Shown: positions 11,857-24,517 of the stretch, one piece after another | How the letters are laid out: the number at the start of each line of letters is the position of its first letter | Numbering within the stretch: position 1 is the stretch's first letter | Origin: Hofstenia miamia | Taxonomy: Eukaryota > Xenacoelomorpha > Acoela > Hofsteniidae | Reading direction: 5' to 3' | Length of the DNA: 64,000 nt | NCBI GenBank assembly: GCA_900660155.1 | Contig: CABFPE010000101.1 | Location: forward strand, 918,447-982,446 | Program-made: the position numbers and the translations under genes | Notes under the pieces: model-generated | Seen by the model: the letters and a program-made list of their open reading frames with translations, nothing else | Databases searched by the model: none | What the model was told of the DNA's origin: nothing

Positions 11857-13165
11857 ATGGTAATCATCATTGTCTATTGTTAGAGTTTTCTCCAGTTGGT
11901 CTTCATCCTATATTGTGATTGCATTTATGCTCTTATTGGTGTGTCTTGCTTAAGGTGTACAATACTGCCTGTACAGTTCATGATGAGTACCATGCCAATT
12001 TGTTTGTTTACCACACATAAGTTCACTGGTATCATTACTCTCCTATTGATTATTCCTATTTGATCATGTATCATTATATTATTTCTGTTATTGTCTGTTA
12101 TCTTGATCAAATGGTATTTCTATTGGTTGGAAACAGTTGCACATTTCCCTTCAGTTTGAAACTGACTGTTTCTTTAGGTTTGAACTTGTTTGAAGTTGAT
12201 AACAATTCTTCCTGAACTTTGATAGTTTGGATTTGGAAGTTGTGGCATTTTTTGAAAATCACTCACCAAAATTGTTTTGTATGGCAGTGAGTTTCTCTAT
12301 GTGTTGATTACCATCAGAGTGTGTAGAAAGACTGTAACTTTAATCCTTAGATAAACTTTCTCTAGACTCCCTTTTGTATCCATATAATCTGATGCATTAG
12401 TAGGTCTGTGTTTTGCTTTTCCTATTGACTCTCATTCATAACCCAGTTTGTTTGCACTCATTTGTGATCACTGATACTACAGCACCCATATTGACAGAGA
12501 CTTTCAATACTGCCCTATTGTGGATAGTATATTGGCCTCCAACAGGTCTGTCAATAGCAAGATGAGTGTTTGGTTTATAGTTTGACTGCTCTTCTTCATC
12601 CATGACTATTTCTGTTAACACTTCTAGTTCCTCCAATTTGGATAGGTCATCCTCATTATAGAAGCATTCAACATCCTATATTACATTTATTTGTCTGTAG
12701 CATTATTCCTTTTGGAGGCTTTTCAGCCTGCATTTGTGGCATTGTGTATAAGTTTTTCATAATGTTTTTATAGTTCTGTCTTTAGCTTTTATTCTTATTA
12801 TTCATGGCATGATATTCTTGTCTTAAGTTTTCACCTCAGCTATCTCTATTTTCACTGTAGAGTTCTTCTGTATCATCCTCAGATTTCTTGCTATCAATTA
12901 TTCTTTGATCAAGTTTTTGTTTTCAAACTTGATGCTTAGTGACAATGCTTTGCTTATCAGTGTTTCTAAGGGTTTTGCATGTCACCTTTTAGTTCAAATG
13001 CATGTTTTAGATCATCTGGTAGTCCTTTAGAAATATGTGAAAAAATGTCATACTTGCTAAAGGAGCTCAGTTTCAGCATCTGCTCCACCTGCTGCANTTC
13101 TGTCCGCATTTTTACAGATTCTTCAAAACGAACTAGTGTTGTTTCCTTACTTATGATTTAATACG
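11857..13165 (-). mobile_element. Gypsy-like LTR retrotransposon fragment, decayed
   Basis: Read on the minus strand. A gag-like stretch near 12980-13150 reads SSFSKYDIFSHISKGLPDDL. A retropepsin-like stretch near 12440-12520 reads VLKVSVNMGAVVSVITNE, in which the catalytic D-T/S-G has become NMG. Downstream, near 11930-12100, RRVMIPVNLCVV resembles the protease-to-RT linker. The frames are broken. Much of the piece is bounded by single Ns at 11856 and 13097, so its placement may be an assembly join. No LTR is recognised. Confidence 0.5.
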
Positions 13166-13382
13166 TATTATATTTATGGTAATTTTAAGCCTATTAAATA
13201 TTTCTTCATGTATATTTCCATTATGCCCTATATTAAGTTTTGAATACTACAAACAGTTCCAATCATTTTCACTACAATATTGTATGAACGTATAGGGTAG
13301 ATAATTTTCTTGAAATGGCATAAATATTTATATCTCCTTTATTTGGTGGAGCTTTCGGATTTTGAATATATAAGTAGAAATA

Positions 13383-14821
13383 TAGACTAGAATCCCATGC
13401 CACATGACTTTTTGACCTTGGTGGGCATATCTGGCGTGACTATGATGCAATGGTGGACTTTGACCATCTGGTGTTGTAAGGTTGTCTATCTCTGACGTCG
13501 TTGAAATACATATTGTTCAAAATGCAACCATTTTTTATACTTTTATACACATTAAATAATCATTGAAATTCTTTCTATAAGCAAAAAAGTTCACGTTTCG
13601 GGTAAAAGATTGAATCAAATATTTCAAGTAAAAATAATTAAAATAAAATATATACATGCTTCCACAGACGCATACTCTTGCCATACAGAGAAAACGAACA
13701 TTTATAAATAATAAATATATTTACAAAGAAAACTTAAAAATGCACTAATAAATGATGATAAGGATCATATATGATTCATCTACAGTTCAATAAATATTAA
13801 CAATATTCGTCATAACTTTATGTTGGGATGGGAATGCTGTAGGAAACATACGCAATGTGTATTCGCACGTTATGAATTTCTCACAATAGTATCTAAATTA
13901 ATAATTAATAAACAATTCAAACGAGGTGACGTTCTCAGCAGAGAACATATGACAATTAAAAGGTTAAACAAATGCAGTTAAAAATGTGTATTAACAAACA
14001 AACGACGTTTTTATTTATGATGAAGTATATAATTAATTTAAAATCGAATGGTAAACTTGCAGTAATTCGTTAAAATAAAATTGATTGGGTTTTAAAAGAA
14101 ATATTTGTAAAATTAACTAGAAATAATATTGCAAATAGCGTTAAGAATCAAAACAATATGAAATTTAATTATAAAAATAGCTCACTATAAAGTTGGAAAT
14201 CTTTCAGCGTATATCTCATTTTTTCAGCAAAGTGAAGCTCGATTATACCGGCTGTGTATATTCATACGTTACAAAGTTGCACTATTTCACAGACAATGTT
14301 AACATTACATAATTTTCTATCTATATCCCATTGCTCAAATGTCAAATGTATTGAAACGTAAAGATTAATATCTAGCAAATCAATAACCTAGCTATCTCAA
14401 ACTATATAAACATGGAATTTTAAATATGGACAATATGTACAAATAACTAGTTAAACTAGTAAACACGAAAACAGTGAGCTTGCCGATACCAAGAAACAAG
14501 TACCTGCCGCCACAATATATTTTATTTTAAGAATTATTTTTACTTGGAAATATTTATCGATTCAACTTGAACTTTTTGCATATAGAAAGAATTTCAATGG
14601 TTTTAAAAATTGATTATTTAATTTGCATAAAAAATTGTTACATTTTGAAAAATAGATTGCAAATTAATTTTGTTTGTCAAAAAAAACAGAATATATTCTA
14701 ATAACGGCAGAGATGGACAACCTGACACCGCCAGACAATCAAGGTCCACAAATACATCCTAGTCACGCCAGATATGCCCACCAAGGTCAAAAGGTCAAAT
14801 GTGGCAATGGCTTTTAGTCTG
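13383..14821. mobile_element. TA-flanked inverted-repeat element (MITE-like)
   Basis: Inverted repeats of roughly 110 bp: the left arm (about 13383-13500) carries TTTTGACCTTGGTGGGCATA and TCTGGCGTGACTA, and the right arm (about 14705-14821) is its complement. Both arms start YAGACTARAAKCC and are flanked by TA, as in Tc1/mariner-derived elements. The 1.2-kb interior shows no transposase frame. Confidence 0.75.
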
Positions 14822-15185
14822 TATTACGTACATATTCGTTTATAAAATAAGAGTATTTAACACCAAAGTTCTCAGTAATTTTCTAAAATTAGAATTTTTA
14901 CACAGGTTTAAGAAAGTATTTTTTTGCATTAATATTTCGAAAATTGGGTTGAAACCCCTTAAAAATACTTGTATCCCATCATTATTATTTTCTAAGCCTC
15001 TGCTAGGGTAGCTCTTAAACTTAGCTTTTTGAATACATTTTGATTAGATTTGGAATAGGAGTGGAAAAATTGAATTTTTATATTTCATTATCTTTGATAT
15101 TTACATCTAAACAGGGCACATTCTTCATTCAATTTTATTGTCTATTTTCTAGCCCTTGTGTGGACTATCCCCACTCATTGAATAG

Positions 15186-15611
15186 TTGAGAGCCTATCCC
15201 TCAAGATAAGAGTTTTTTTATCAATATATAATCCATGCTTCTGCCATACTTCACGCACTTTTCTCTTAAGTTTGAAGGTCAAGGCAAACATGTAATAGCC
15301 ATATCAGAGGTCATTAACGCTAAGTTTGTTGTTAAACAACTAGGGTTTTATATACTTTCTTAGCATTTCCATAGACATATAGAAATAATTCGGGGGCATA
15401 TTTCTACTGAAACCCATTTAGTTGGGGCTCATTATAGGGGTTAGAAAAACAGGAGCTGATTCTCGTTCTTTTCTGAGAGGTCAGTGACCTACAGAGTTTC
15501 CCTTTTTTTCTCGCTTTCATCTACACTAAGTACATAAGGAATAAGAGCGAAAAAGATGAGGAAAAAATGTAAAAAATAGACTTTTCATATCCAAAGGAAG
15601 TTTAGTCATTG
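15186..15611. repeat. 426-bp direct duplication, copy 1
   Basis: Identical to 15613-16038 except for about one base (TGTAAAAAA against TGTAAGAAA). The copies are separated by a single N at 15612. Near-identity across an N suggests an unmerged contig overlap or two alleles rather than a biological tandem repeat. Confidence 0.85.
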
Positions 15612-15612
15612 N

Positions 15613-16056
15613 TTGAGAGCCTATCCCTCAAGATAAGAGTTTTTTTATCAATATATAATCCATGCTTCTGCCATACTTCACGCACTTTTCTCTTAAGTTT
15701 GAAGGTCAAGGCAAACATGTAATAGCCATATCAGAGGTCATTAACGCTAAGTTTGTTGTTAAACAACTAGGGTTTTATATACTTTCTTAGCATTTCCATA
15801 GACATATAGAAATAATTCGGGGGCATATTTCTACTGAAACCCATTTAGTTGGGGCTCATTATAGGGGTTAGAAAAACAGGAGCTGATTCTCGTTCTTTTC
15901 TGAGAGGTCAGTGACCTACAGAGTTTCCCTTTTTTTCTCGCTTTCATCTACACTAAGTACATAAGGAATAAGAGCGAAAAAGATGAGGAAAAAATGTAAG
16001 AAATAGACTTTTCATATCCAAAGGAAGTTTAGTCATTGACCCATTGGCTGTTAAAA
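15613..16056. repeat. 426-bp direct duplication, copy 2
   Basis: Second copy (15613-16038) plus 18 bp, bounded by Ns at 15612 and 16057. Its last part (16014-16056) recurs at 16733-16775, where the sequence continues without interruption. Confidence 0.85.
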
Positions 16057-16057
16057 N

Positions 16058-16731
16058 TGCCTGTTATGCATTTATATTCTTACATATGGAATGAACTCTT
16101 GCAAGTGAATTATGTGAAAATGCTGTGTTTCTGCTGTAAACCAAGCCTACGTTTTAATAATGTTCATTAAGTAACGAAAATCAGTGCTTTAAAATTTTAA
16201 TAATTTTATAGTTCTATCACTCTTTCTTGCTAATTGAACTTCTGGGCATGCAATTGCTTTGTAGACATGCAAATTCAAGAAATGATCATGCAAATTGAAC
16301 TAATGGTAATGGAAATTGAATTTTTAGCATAACTATGGTATTCTATTCTCCTCATGGATAAAAATACATCCATACGTTCTCTACCGCTACCCACTCAATT
16401 TTATCATCAAAAATGACTGCAGTGATTTTAACAAATGATTCTATTATATAATAATAGCATCGATTTTGACAAAATACGAAATCGAATGAAAGCTTCATTA
16501 AGAATTTTTCTATGAAGTAAGCCAAATAGTGATTGAAGAAAAAAATTCAATATTTCAAATCCTGAAGCTCCATACAGTGTGCATATTGTCTTTTTACATT
16601 ATTTAATTTGCACAGTGCTTGTTGTACATTATTAACTTTCGAAGTAGAATTGTCAATGACTGAAGTTCTTATCAGAATGTTGATTAAATATTCTGTGAGT
16701 TTAACACAAGCAAAATTGATTAATTATTGTG
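16058..16731. repeat. N-bounded block duplicated at 17628-18301
   Basis: A 674-bp block between Ns at 16057 and 16732, nearly identical to 17628-18301, where the same sequence flows out of the intron after a partial FN3-like exon. It is probably a misplaced contig. Confidence 0.8.
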
Positions 16732-17011
16732 NCATATCCAAAGGAAGTTTAGTCATTGACCCATTGGCTGTTAAAATGATTATCCCATGGGAAGCCCTAG
16801 AAAAAAATATACATGTATATGGGAAATAATTATTTTAAACATTATCATAGACAATTGTATGCTAGCAGCAAGAATTGAAATCAATGCATTGCCATATGAA
16901 CCACCTAATTAAATATAGGTATATGTTGTGTGGTCTGGAATTTTAATTATTTAGCGATCCGTAGATATTAAAGCATATCTGATATCAGATAAATTCGAGA
17001 AATTGTTTTAG

Positions 17012-17263
17012 CTCCTACGGCACCTACCATAGCTATTACTAGCCAAACTCATGACACGATTGGCTTCACTATCACTCCAACATCGCCAACTCCTACTTTT
17101 CAAGCATGCATATACAAATCAGGAGGAACGTGTACATTAGTACCTAAAAGCAGTTCAGACACATTTGCTTCTTTAGATTCTAGTGAAACTTATACAATAG
17201 AAGCACAAGAAGTTTATGAAACAATATCTAGTGATTCGACCTTCCAAACACCGATATATACTG
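17012..17263 (+). CDS. FN3-like exon 5
   Basis: An 84-codon phase 1-1 exon with acceptor TTGTTTTAG and donor GTATGC. It begins APTAPTIAITSQTHDT and ends PIYTG. The C-C' hairpin is tight, QACIYKSGGTCTL (CX7C). The F strand LDSSETYTIEAQEV departs from the usual LTAS. Its 5' part, with about 170 bp of upstream intron, recurs at 21062-21361, and its 3' end recurs at 24305-24355. Both partial copies stop at Ns. Confidence 0.85.
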
Positions 17264-17299
17264 GTATGCCATTGAAAATGTAGCTTATATATATATATN

Positions 17300-17463
17300 T
17301 GTCAATGACTGAAGTTCTTATCAGAATGTTGATTAAATATTCTGTGAGTTTAACACAAGCAAAATTGATTAATTATTGTGCGTTTACTATGTTTAAATGC
17401 TATTCTACTAGAAGGCAACCATTAATATCTCTCTATGATATTTTGTGTTCCAAGGTTCTTATT
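17300..17463. repeat. N-bounded block duplicated at 18221-18384
   Basis: A 164-bp block between Ns at 17299 and 17464. It matches 18221-18384 and, in part, the end of 16058-16731, so this sequence occurs three times within 2 kb. It is not coding. Confidence 0.8.
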
Positions 17464-17464
17464 N

Positions 17465-17579
17465 AGTCCTCATACATTTTCCTCATTACCCTCTAGTAGT
17501 GCGGGTTACACAATACAGGTTTTCGGGATTTATCAATCTCTAGATGGTGAAGTGGCCATCGGATCCCCAGCATATACAG
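17465..17579 (+). pseudogene. Partial copy of FN3-like exon 7 (3' part)
   Basis: The last 115 nt of an exon almost the same as exon 7 (21980-22237): SPHTFSSLPSSSAGYTIQVFG then YQSLDGEVAIGSPAYTG, with the same GTGGGC donor. The 5' part is missing at the N at 17464. Three replacements near the end (EVAIG for DVATE) show it is a different allele or paralogue and not a simple repeat of the read data. Confidence 0.75.
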
Positions 17580-18301
17580 GTGGGCTTTTTTATTATTTTG
17601 AATATATATATACATTTAAAAAATAATTGCCTGTTATGCATTTATATTCTTACATATGAAATGAACTCTTGCAAGTGAATTATGTGAAAATGCTGTGTTT
17701 CTGCTGTAAACCAAGCCTACGTTTTAATAATGTTCATTAAGTAACGAAAATCAGTGCTTTAAAATTTTAATAATTTTATAGTTCTATCACTCTTTCTTGC
17801 TAATTGAACTTCTGGGCATGCAATTGCTTTGTAGACATGCAAATTCAAGAAATGATCATGCAAATTGAACTAATGGTAATGGAAATTGAATTTTTAGCAT
17901 AACTATGGTATTCTATTCTCCTCATGGATAAAAATACATCCATACGTTCTCTACCGCTACCCACTCAATTTTATCATCAAAAATGACTGCAGTGATTTTA
18001 ACAAATGATTCTATTATATAATAATAGCATCGATTTTGACAAAATACGAAATCGAATGAAAGCTTCATTAAGAATTTTTCTATGAAGTAAGCCAAATAGT
18101 GATTGAAGAAAAAAATTCAATATTTCAAATCCTGAAGCTCCATACAGTGTGCATATTGTCTTTTTACATTATTTAATTTGCACAGTGCTTGTTGTACATT
18201 ATTAACTTTCGAAGTAGAATTGTCAATGACTGAAGTTCTTATCAGAATGTTGATTAAATATTCTGTGAGTTTAACACAAGCAAAATTGATTAATTATTGT
18301 G

Positions 18302-21061
18302 CGTTTACTATGTTTAAATGCTATTCTACTAGAAGGCAACCATTAATATCTCTCTATGATATTTTGTGTTCCAAGGTTCTTATTTGCTATTTTATGCTGT
18401 TACTATATTTTTCTTTATGGGTTGAACTCCATGAATTTTTAATGTTCTTATACATGTGCAATACGTGACTTCTAGTATAAACATATGTTTCAAATGTTTT
18501 CAGCACTTCCAATCCCAACCTCCAAAATTTATTACAAATGTTACAGTGATTTTTAGGAGATGCGGAGTATGAATCTCTTTAAGTGATGAAGAAATGGGCA
18601 TTAGTAATCAGGCTTGTTGTTGGACAGCTTTTTTGTGTCCCATTCCCATCCCACGTCAGACTTGTCCCATCGCATCCCAAGCGTCCCACAACTATTCACC
18701 GACAGAATGTGACACCAAGAAACGCCCCTATGAAAACGAACGTATTTCCCGCCCTACATTGCTAAACAGGCATAAGGCGGGATTACGCAAATTTATTAAT
18801 GTGATGGAGCTAAATTTGAGAAACATTGGTTCACACTTATTCGAATAGAGAATTGGCCGGCCCAGTAGTTGAAGAAGACGGATAGCCTACCTGCCTGTGC
18901 ATGGATATACACCATAACACAACATTAGTAATTAATTATAGATACGAAAATTATGGAGGAATTTTACTAAATTACAAACACATAGTAACTTCTCTATCCT
19001 CTCTAACAAGTAATATATACAACAACATGCAGCATTCGTAATATTTCATTATTCATAAATTACCTCTATTCTCTACACGTGTTTTCATTCTTAACTCACA
19101 TTAAAATCTAAATTTGAAAGCATTTTTGAACTAAAATCTTATGAAAAATATATTTTCAAACTTAGATATCAATATTTAATTATCTTAATTTTTAAAGTTA
19201 GGGAACATAGAAATGTTAGTTTCTCAAAATATTGTTTTATGCTGATAAGTCCATTTGATACAAAAGTGCCGAAATATTCTGAAAAAAAGTTGTTGAAGGA
19301 CAATGAGAAAGAAGGTGTTTAGAACACCGTTTCAACCCGTGTTTAAAACATTATATGTTTTTTCCAGGCAACGCTGTATATACATATATTCAGAGAGGAA
19401 ATTTCGGCAAAATTTCGTCCCAATACTAGTCCCATGGGATGAGTGGGACAGCTTTCCTTGTCCCATCCTATCCCACGCTACAAACTCTGCAATTTGTTCT
19501 GAACAAACTTAGGGTGCAGCCCCTGCTGAAGACGAAAGTGTGACAGTTTTACCTTCTCTAAAAGCTCGGATAACCATCCAGAACATTTTCTGACACACTT
19601 TGTGAATTACACTTTTGCATGATTTAAATTGCATAGGATATGGAAGCATTGTCGTTTTTTGTTAATCAAATGATGTTGATACTAATTCGTCAATACACAT
19701 CTATGAACAGAAAATTGAGAGAACCAAATATATCTATGAAATAGCTGATGACCTCTATTGAATTTCAGTTGGCGAAGAGACTTTATAATCAACACATCAT
19801 TGTTGATTTGTTTTGGAACACCAAATGTAGAATTAGGCTTTTTCTGGCAATTGAGCACATATAAATGTAGGCACAACTTAACTAACATGGAATTCAATTG
19901 TAAGCATGCAGCAATTTGAGGGAAGGCTACAACATTACTGATGACAACTTTTTTGCATTTCTATCAGTGCGCAGACATGCATCAACAGGAATATCCTGCA
20001 TCATAATAATTACCCTAGTGAAAAAGGTTGAAATATTTGGCAAATAAATTCCAAATCAGTTCCAAATTCTTGGATTTTACTTGCAAATCGGTTTGAAAGA
20101 TTTGGCAATTATTAGCAAACTTTCCAAATTTTGGGCTAAGAGAATTTTTAAGAATTTATGAAATACATTAGTCAATCACTCATTCACTTATGCAAATTTT
20201 ATAACTTTCAGCAGCTTTAATTATTTAATACACCAGTTGAACATAAAAATGTAGAAGATCACAAATGATAATACTAGTACATAACTCGAAGAGTTGTTAT
20301 CTAGAATTCACAAATACCGAAATGATTTCCTATGATAAACTGGTACAGAAGGTTTTTTACAAAAAGAACAATGCAAACAAAAATTAAAAACATATTATCA
20401 GGTACCTAGGATGAAATCTCGTGCAGTTACTGAAGGTACTTTGGACTCACCTTCATTATGTTTATTAATGTTAAATGATTTGGGCGGTTGCCTTCAAAAT
20501 AACTTCTTTATAAAATCAAAAACAAAATTATCAGGTACCGAGGATGAAATCTCGTTGAGTGACTGAGGGTACTTTGGACTCACCTTCCGCTTTAGTGAAA
20601 TATATTTATTTTGGTTAATTCTAATTTTTTACATAGAAGTAGGAAGCCAATCACAATTGAAAAAGGCACACAAAATGATAGACAAATAGTATCTATCACT
20701 AATACAGCTTGATGCGGAGGAGTGAATTCTGCTCCGGGGGAATAATTAAATCGAGATAATGCGGCTACTAAAGCGGAGCACGTCCGAACGCCCTTAATGC
20801 GGCTAGCCGCATCATTCGCTTTTTACCGGATCATCCGCCTCGTGTGAAAGGCCCTATCGAGTGCTCGGGCTTTACTTTTAAGCAGAAAAACAACCCGTTC
20901 ACATTAAAAAAACAATGTGAGAATTATTGTTTGCCTGAATTTGTTTATTATTGCTGAACAAACTATGTGAACATTGGTAGAAATTATGAATACAAAACGT
21001 TTTCGGCAGATGCCGAAAATTTCAGGCATTTTCAAAAATGGCATGTTTTCGGGCAATTTAT
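18302..21061. other. Intergenic-like or intron block, no exon seen
   Basis: Contains two patches of TCCCATCCCAC-type sequence (about 18620-18690 and 19425-19485, same orientation), the direct repeat at 20396/20527, and a GC-richer patch at 20700-20880 with the palindrome GCGGCTAGCCGC. These look like pieces of unclassified repeats. No FN3 or cadherin exon was found. Confidence 0.5.
20396..20587 (+). repeat. Direct repeat pair, about 59 bp, 131 bp apart
   Basis: TTATCAGGTACC(T/G)AGGATG opens both copies (20396 and 20527), which continue through GAAATCTCGT and end GGTACTTTGGACTCACCTTC. The few differences are spread along the repeat. Confidence 0.75.
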
Positions 21062-21235
21062 CTTGGTTATCATAGAAAATTGTATGCTGGCAGCAAGAAT
21101 TTAATCAATGCATTGCCATATGAACCACCTTATTAAATATAGGTATATGTTGTGTGGTCTGGAATTTTATTTATTTAGCGAGCCGTAGATATTAAAGCAT
21201 ATCTGATATCAGATAAATTCGAGAAATTGTTTTAG

Positions 21236-21361
21236 CTCCTACGGCACCTACCATAGCTATTACTAGCCAAACTCATGACACGATTGGCTTCACTATCACT
21301 CCAACATCGCCAACTCCTACTTTTCAAGCATGCATATACAAATCAGGAGGAACGTGTACAT
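21236..21361 (+). pseudogene. Partial copy of FN3-like exon 5 (5' part)
   Basis: The first 126 nt are identical to exon 5 through GGTCT of its C-C' hairpin and end at the N at 21362. The upstream intron (21062-21235) matches 16840-17011 with a few differences. It is most likely the other haplotype of exon 5, cut by an assembly join. Confidence 0.8.
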
Positions 21362-21362
21362 N

Positions 21363-21805
21363 ACATATTTAATGCCACTGTTGACACTGGAGCTGCTGCC
21401 TACATCATCAGTGACAAATGCTGCTGAGGGCTGTGTTTCAGCCGAGAATCCTTAGATCCATCTTGTGTCAAACTCATTGATGCTTCAGGAAACCCTCTCT
21501 CCCTCAAAGGGAAATTACGGGATGCTTTGATTAGAATTCATGCAGAACCATTTGAGGTGGATCTTCTGGTCATTGATACTTCAGATCACTGACTCCCTTA
21601 CGACCTCATATTGGGAAATGATTTCCTAGAAAGGAACTCTTGTGTAATCAATTATAAGAATAACACAATAGCCATTAAAGATCAGGAGGCCACCCAACTC
21701 ACTACCATCCCTGAGAAGGAGATCATTTTTAATCTAAGCATATTTTTTGGAATTTTTTCGACGAACTATCATAATCTTTATCAAACGAAATTTTATTTGG
21801 AATAA
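21363..21805 (+). pseudogene. Gypsy-like retropepsin fragment
   Basis: Reads NATVDTGAAAYIISDKC, with the aspartic-protease active-site motif DTGA, then KLIDASGNPLSLKGKL and DLILGNDFLERNSCVINY, the typical flap-to-helix order of Ty3/Gypsy protease. An in-frame TGA follows DKCC, and another lies before LPYDLILG, so it is dead. It starts at the N at 21362, and its LTRs are not visible. It is unrelated in frame or phase to the FN3 gene. Confidence 0.7.
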
Positions 21806-21979
21806 TGTGAAAAGATTTTAGAAGTAATCATAAATTATAGATTCAAATAAATATAGTTGAAAATCGACATGTATTTTTCATTTTTCTTTTCCACTATTTG
21901 TATTTGTCTAAATTTATGCTATTCAGTCTTAGTTCTAAACTTTCCATTTACGCATAAAAGACCAACTTAAAATATTTAG

Positions 21980-22237
21980 CACCATCAGCACCAACGATAT
22001 CTATTGGAACACAGACAAAGGATAGCATTGGAATCACTTTCGTTGAAGGTTCACAATCTACTTCCTTTAAAGCATGCATATTTCTAATAAGTTCAGGATC
22101 GTGTACGTATGGAACTGCATCAAGTCCTCACACATTTTCCTCATTACCCTCTAGTAGTGCGGGTTACACAATACAGGTTTTCGGGATTTATCAATCTCTA
22201 GATGGTGATGTAGCAACCGAATCCCCAGCATATACAG
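21980..22237 (+). CDS. FN3-like exon 7
   Basis: An 86-codon phase 1-1 exon with acceptor AAATATTTAG. The donor GTGGGC is weaker than those of other exons. It begins APSAPTISIGTQTKDS and ends PAYTG. The C-C' hairpin is KACIFLISSGSCTY (CX8C), closest to exon 1. The F strand SSSAGYTIQVFGIY has one extra residue and a Phe-Gly in place of the Lys-Ala seen elsewhere. The intron after it is also found after the partial exon at 17465-17579. Confidence 0.85.
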
Positions 22238-23940
22238 GTGGGCTTTTTTATTATTTTGAATATATATATACATTTAAAAAATAATTGCCTGTTATGCATT
22301 TATATTCTTACATATGAAATGAACTCTTGCAAGTGAATTATGTGAAAATGCTTTGTTTCTGCTGTAAACCAAGCCTACGTTTTGATAATGTTTATTAAAT
22401 AACGAAAATCAGTGCTTTAAAATATTAATAATTATTAAACAAATACTGATCTAACTCATCGCTTGATTTGAGAAAGATCCAAGACATTAAGTAATACCAA
22501 TGAATTTCTGTTTTCCCTATCAGCAAATGATTAATGTTAATGAACATTTTATTGAACAAAAATCCATAACCTCAAATCATAGTCAAAGTTTCGCGTCGGG
22601 TCGGGTTCGAGTAGTAAATATTCTGATCGGGTCATGTTCGTTTCCATATTTGCCTGATATTGTCATTCTCTACAATTGAGTAGGTATATGTCTACAAATT
22701 GAACATTAAGATGTGCCATATCGTGGGTCTGGAGCCAAAGTGTAATAGGTGTAAAATTTAAGTATTGAGATATACATGTTTTGTGTTTAGTGAATCCCGC
22801 AGAAGGTCTTTTTGTGTGCACATGTTACACTTTTGCAGAAGATAAAAACCCAAACTGAGGTTTTAGAAACAAAGTAAGACATGAAATCTGATCAAAGAGC
22901 CAAAAAAGTAAAAACGTGAAAATGTGACTTGTTACAGTTTTGCTCCGGCCCACGATATATTATTTACAATGTGTTAGAAAAACTTTACGATTAAGCATAT
23001 CCAAAACCCAAATGTTACACAAAATTGACAAAATCCGATATTTCAATATTGCCTATATGAAATTTTCTGAAGTTACAATGCATTATATAGGACCAATGAA
23101 AATCGACAAAAATTTTTTCATCAATTCAACTTTTGAATAATCTAGTGATAATAAAACAACCCCAAAGTAGACCTACAATCCCACAGTAATATCTCCTGAG
23201 GTAATAAATGAAATCGAATAAACACTTAAATGTCCATTTCCTACTATGATTTTCACAAAGATGTCTTAATTCATATTTTACCAAAAATTAACAAATAACC
23301 AAGCAATGACTAGATAAATCAATATTCCATAAGAGTAAATTTAAGTACTTTACGCCGTATACCTACAACTACACCACCTTACTTAGCATTGAAGGAAAAC
23401 TGGCAGGCCAGTTTCTCTAAGTTAAATAATTATTAAAAAAGAATTTCGATAAAATCGGACATGATTCCTAAGGCTACAGTTAGACTAGGTGATTGGTCAC
23501 CCGTGCTCTGTCAGATTTTGGTAAAATCGCACGTCTAACCACCAGGAGAATTAGCGATGTCACGTGATTTTGTCACTTTTCTTTCTACTAATCACGTAGT
23601 CTAACCGTGGTCTAAGCCGTTTGAAGTGGTCAAGTGCTAAAATAATGTATGCGATTGTTTGTTGTTTTTCCCAATTATAAATTCTATTCTCAGTTTTTTT
23701 GCTATTCTACATGTATGTTATGTTTTTCCGAATAATTAAATCACGATAATCTTCAGAGCGAAACCATTTTTTCTGTTGTTGAAATAGATAAATTTGCTTA
23801 AATATTATTTTCTTATTATTCCAAGCTTTATGCAGCATGCATAATGTTGGATTGTGAACGAGATATATTGGGTTAAAAAACGTTATATCACGTTTTTGTT
23901 TCATGACCAGACTGTTACTAAATGTTAAAAAATATTTTAG
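22238..23940. other. Intron between exons 7 and 8
   Basis: AT-rich. It shares 22238-22436 with 17580-17778 and carries an inverted copy of the ACCCGAC-rich dispersed repeat at about 22550-22680. Nothing coding is recognised. Confidence 0.6.
22550..22680 (-). repeat. ACCCGAC-rich dispersed repeat, copy 1
   Basis: On the minus strand it reads GACCCGATCAGAATATTTACTA, then CTCGAACCCGACCCGAC, GCGAAACTTTGACTATGATTTGA and GGTTATGGAT. This order also occurs at 53325-53410 and, diverged, at 37530-37620. Confidence 0.65.
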
Positions 23941-24189
23941 CACCCACAGCACCAAATGTAATTATTGGAATTGTCACTGCAAATAGCATTACTCTTTCAT
24001 TCACTGAAACATCTACAACTGATACTTTTGAAGCATGTATATACCTATCATCTGGATCGTGTTCATACACAACTATTGCAAGTCCCTATACATTTTCCTC
24101 ATCTGCTAGTAAAGATTACACTGTAGATGTCAAAGCTGTTTATCAATCGCTAGATAGTGAAGTGACTAGAAACTCCCCAGTATATACTC
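23941..24189 (+). CDS. FN3-like exon 8
   Basis: An 83-codon phase 1-1 exon, the shortest of the set, with acceptor AATATTTTAG and donor GTAAGT. It begins APTAPNVIIGIVTANS and ends PVYT. The C-C' hairpin is EACIYLSSGSCSY (CX7C). The usual Leu before the E-F loop is lost (TFSSSASKDYTVDVKAV). Its last base is C rather than G, so the codon shared with the next exon would encode Pro if spliced to exon 9. Confidence 0.85.
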
Positions 24190-24304
24190 GTAAGTTTCTA
24201 ATTATTGTTAATAGCACTATTTTATTTGCTATATATAATATATATATATATGGTGTCCCAAAAAGATGTATACACACTTTAAATAATTGTAAACCAGGTG
24301 TTTN

Positions 24305-24355
24305 TTTATGAAACAATATCTAGTGATTCGACCTTCCAAACACCGATATATACTG
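24305..24355 (+). pseudogene. Partial copy of FN3-like exon 5 (3' end)
   Basis: Encodes the last part of exon 5 (YETISSDSTFQTPIYTG) with its GTATGC donor and downstream intron start. It begins at the N at 24304 and lies inside the mariner inverted repeats. It is probably the missing half of the truncated copy at 21236-21361. Confidence 0.75.
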
Positions 24356-24517
24356 GTATGCCATTGAAAATGTAGCTTATATATATATGTATATAAATAT
24401 ATATATAATAAAAGAACATATGTGGAGTCATTTTAATTCAGAAATATTTTTACATGCATGCCAACCAAAAACAAATAATTTTGAAATAATCATTAAGCAT
24501 CAAGAAACAAAAATAGN

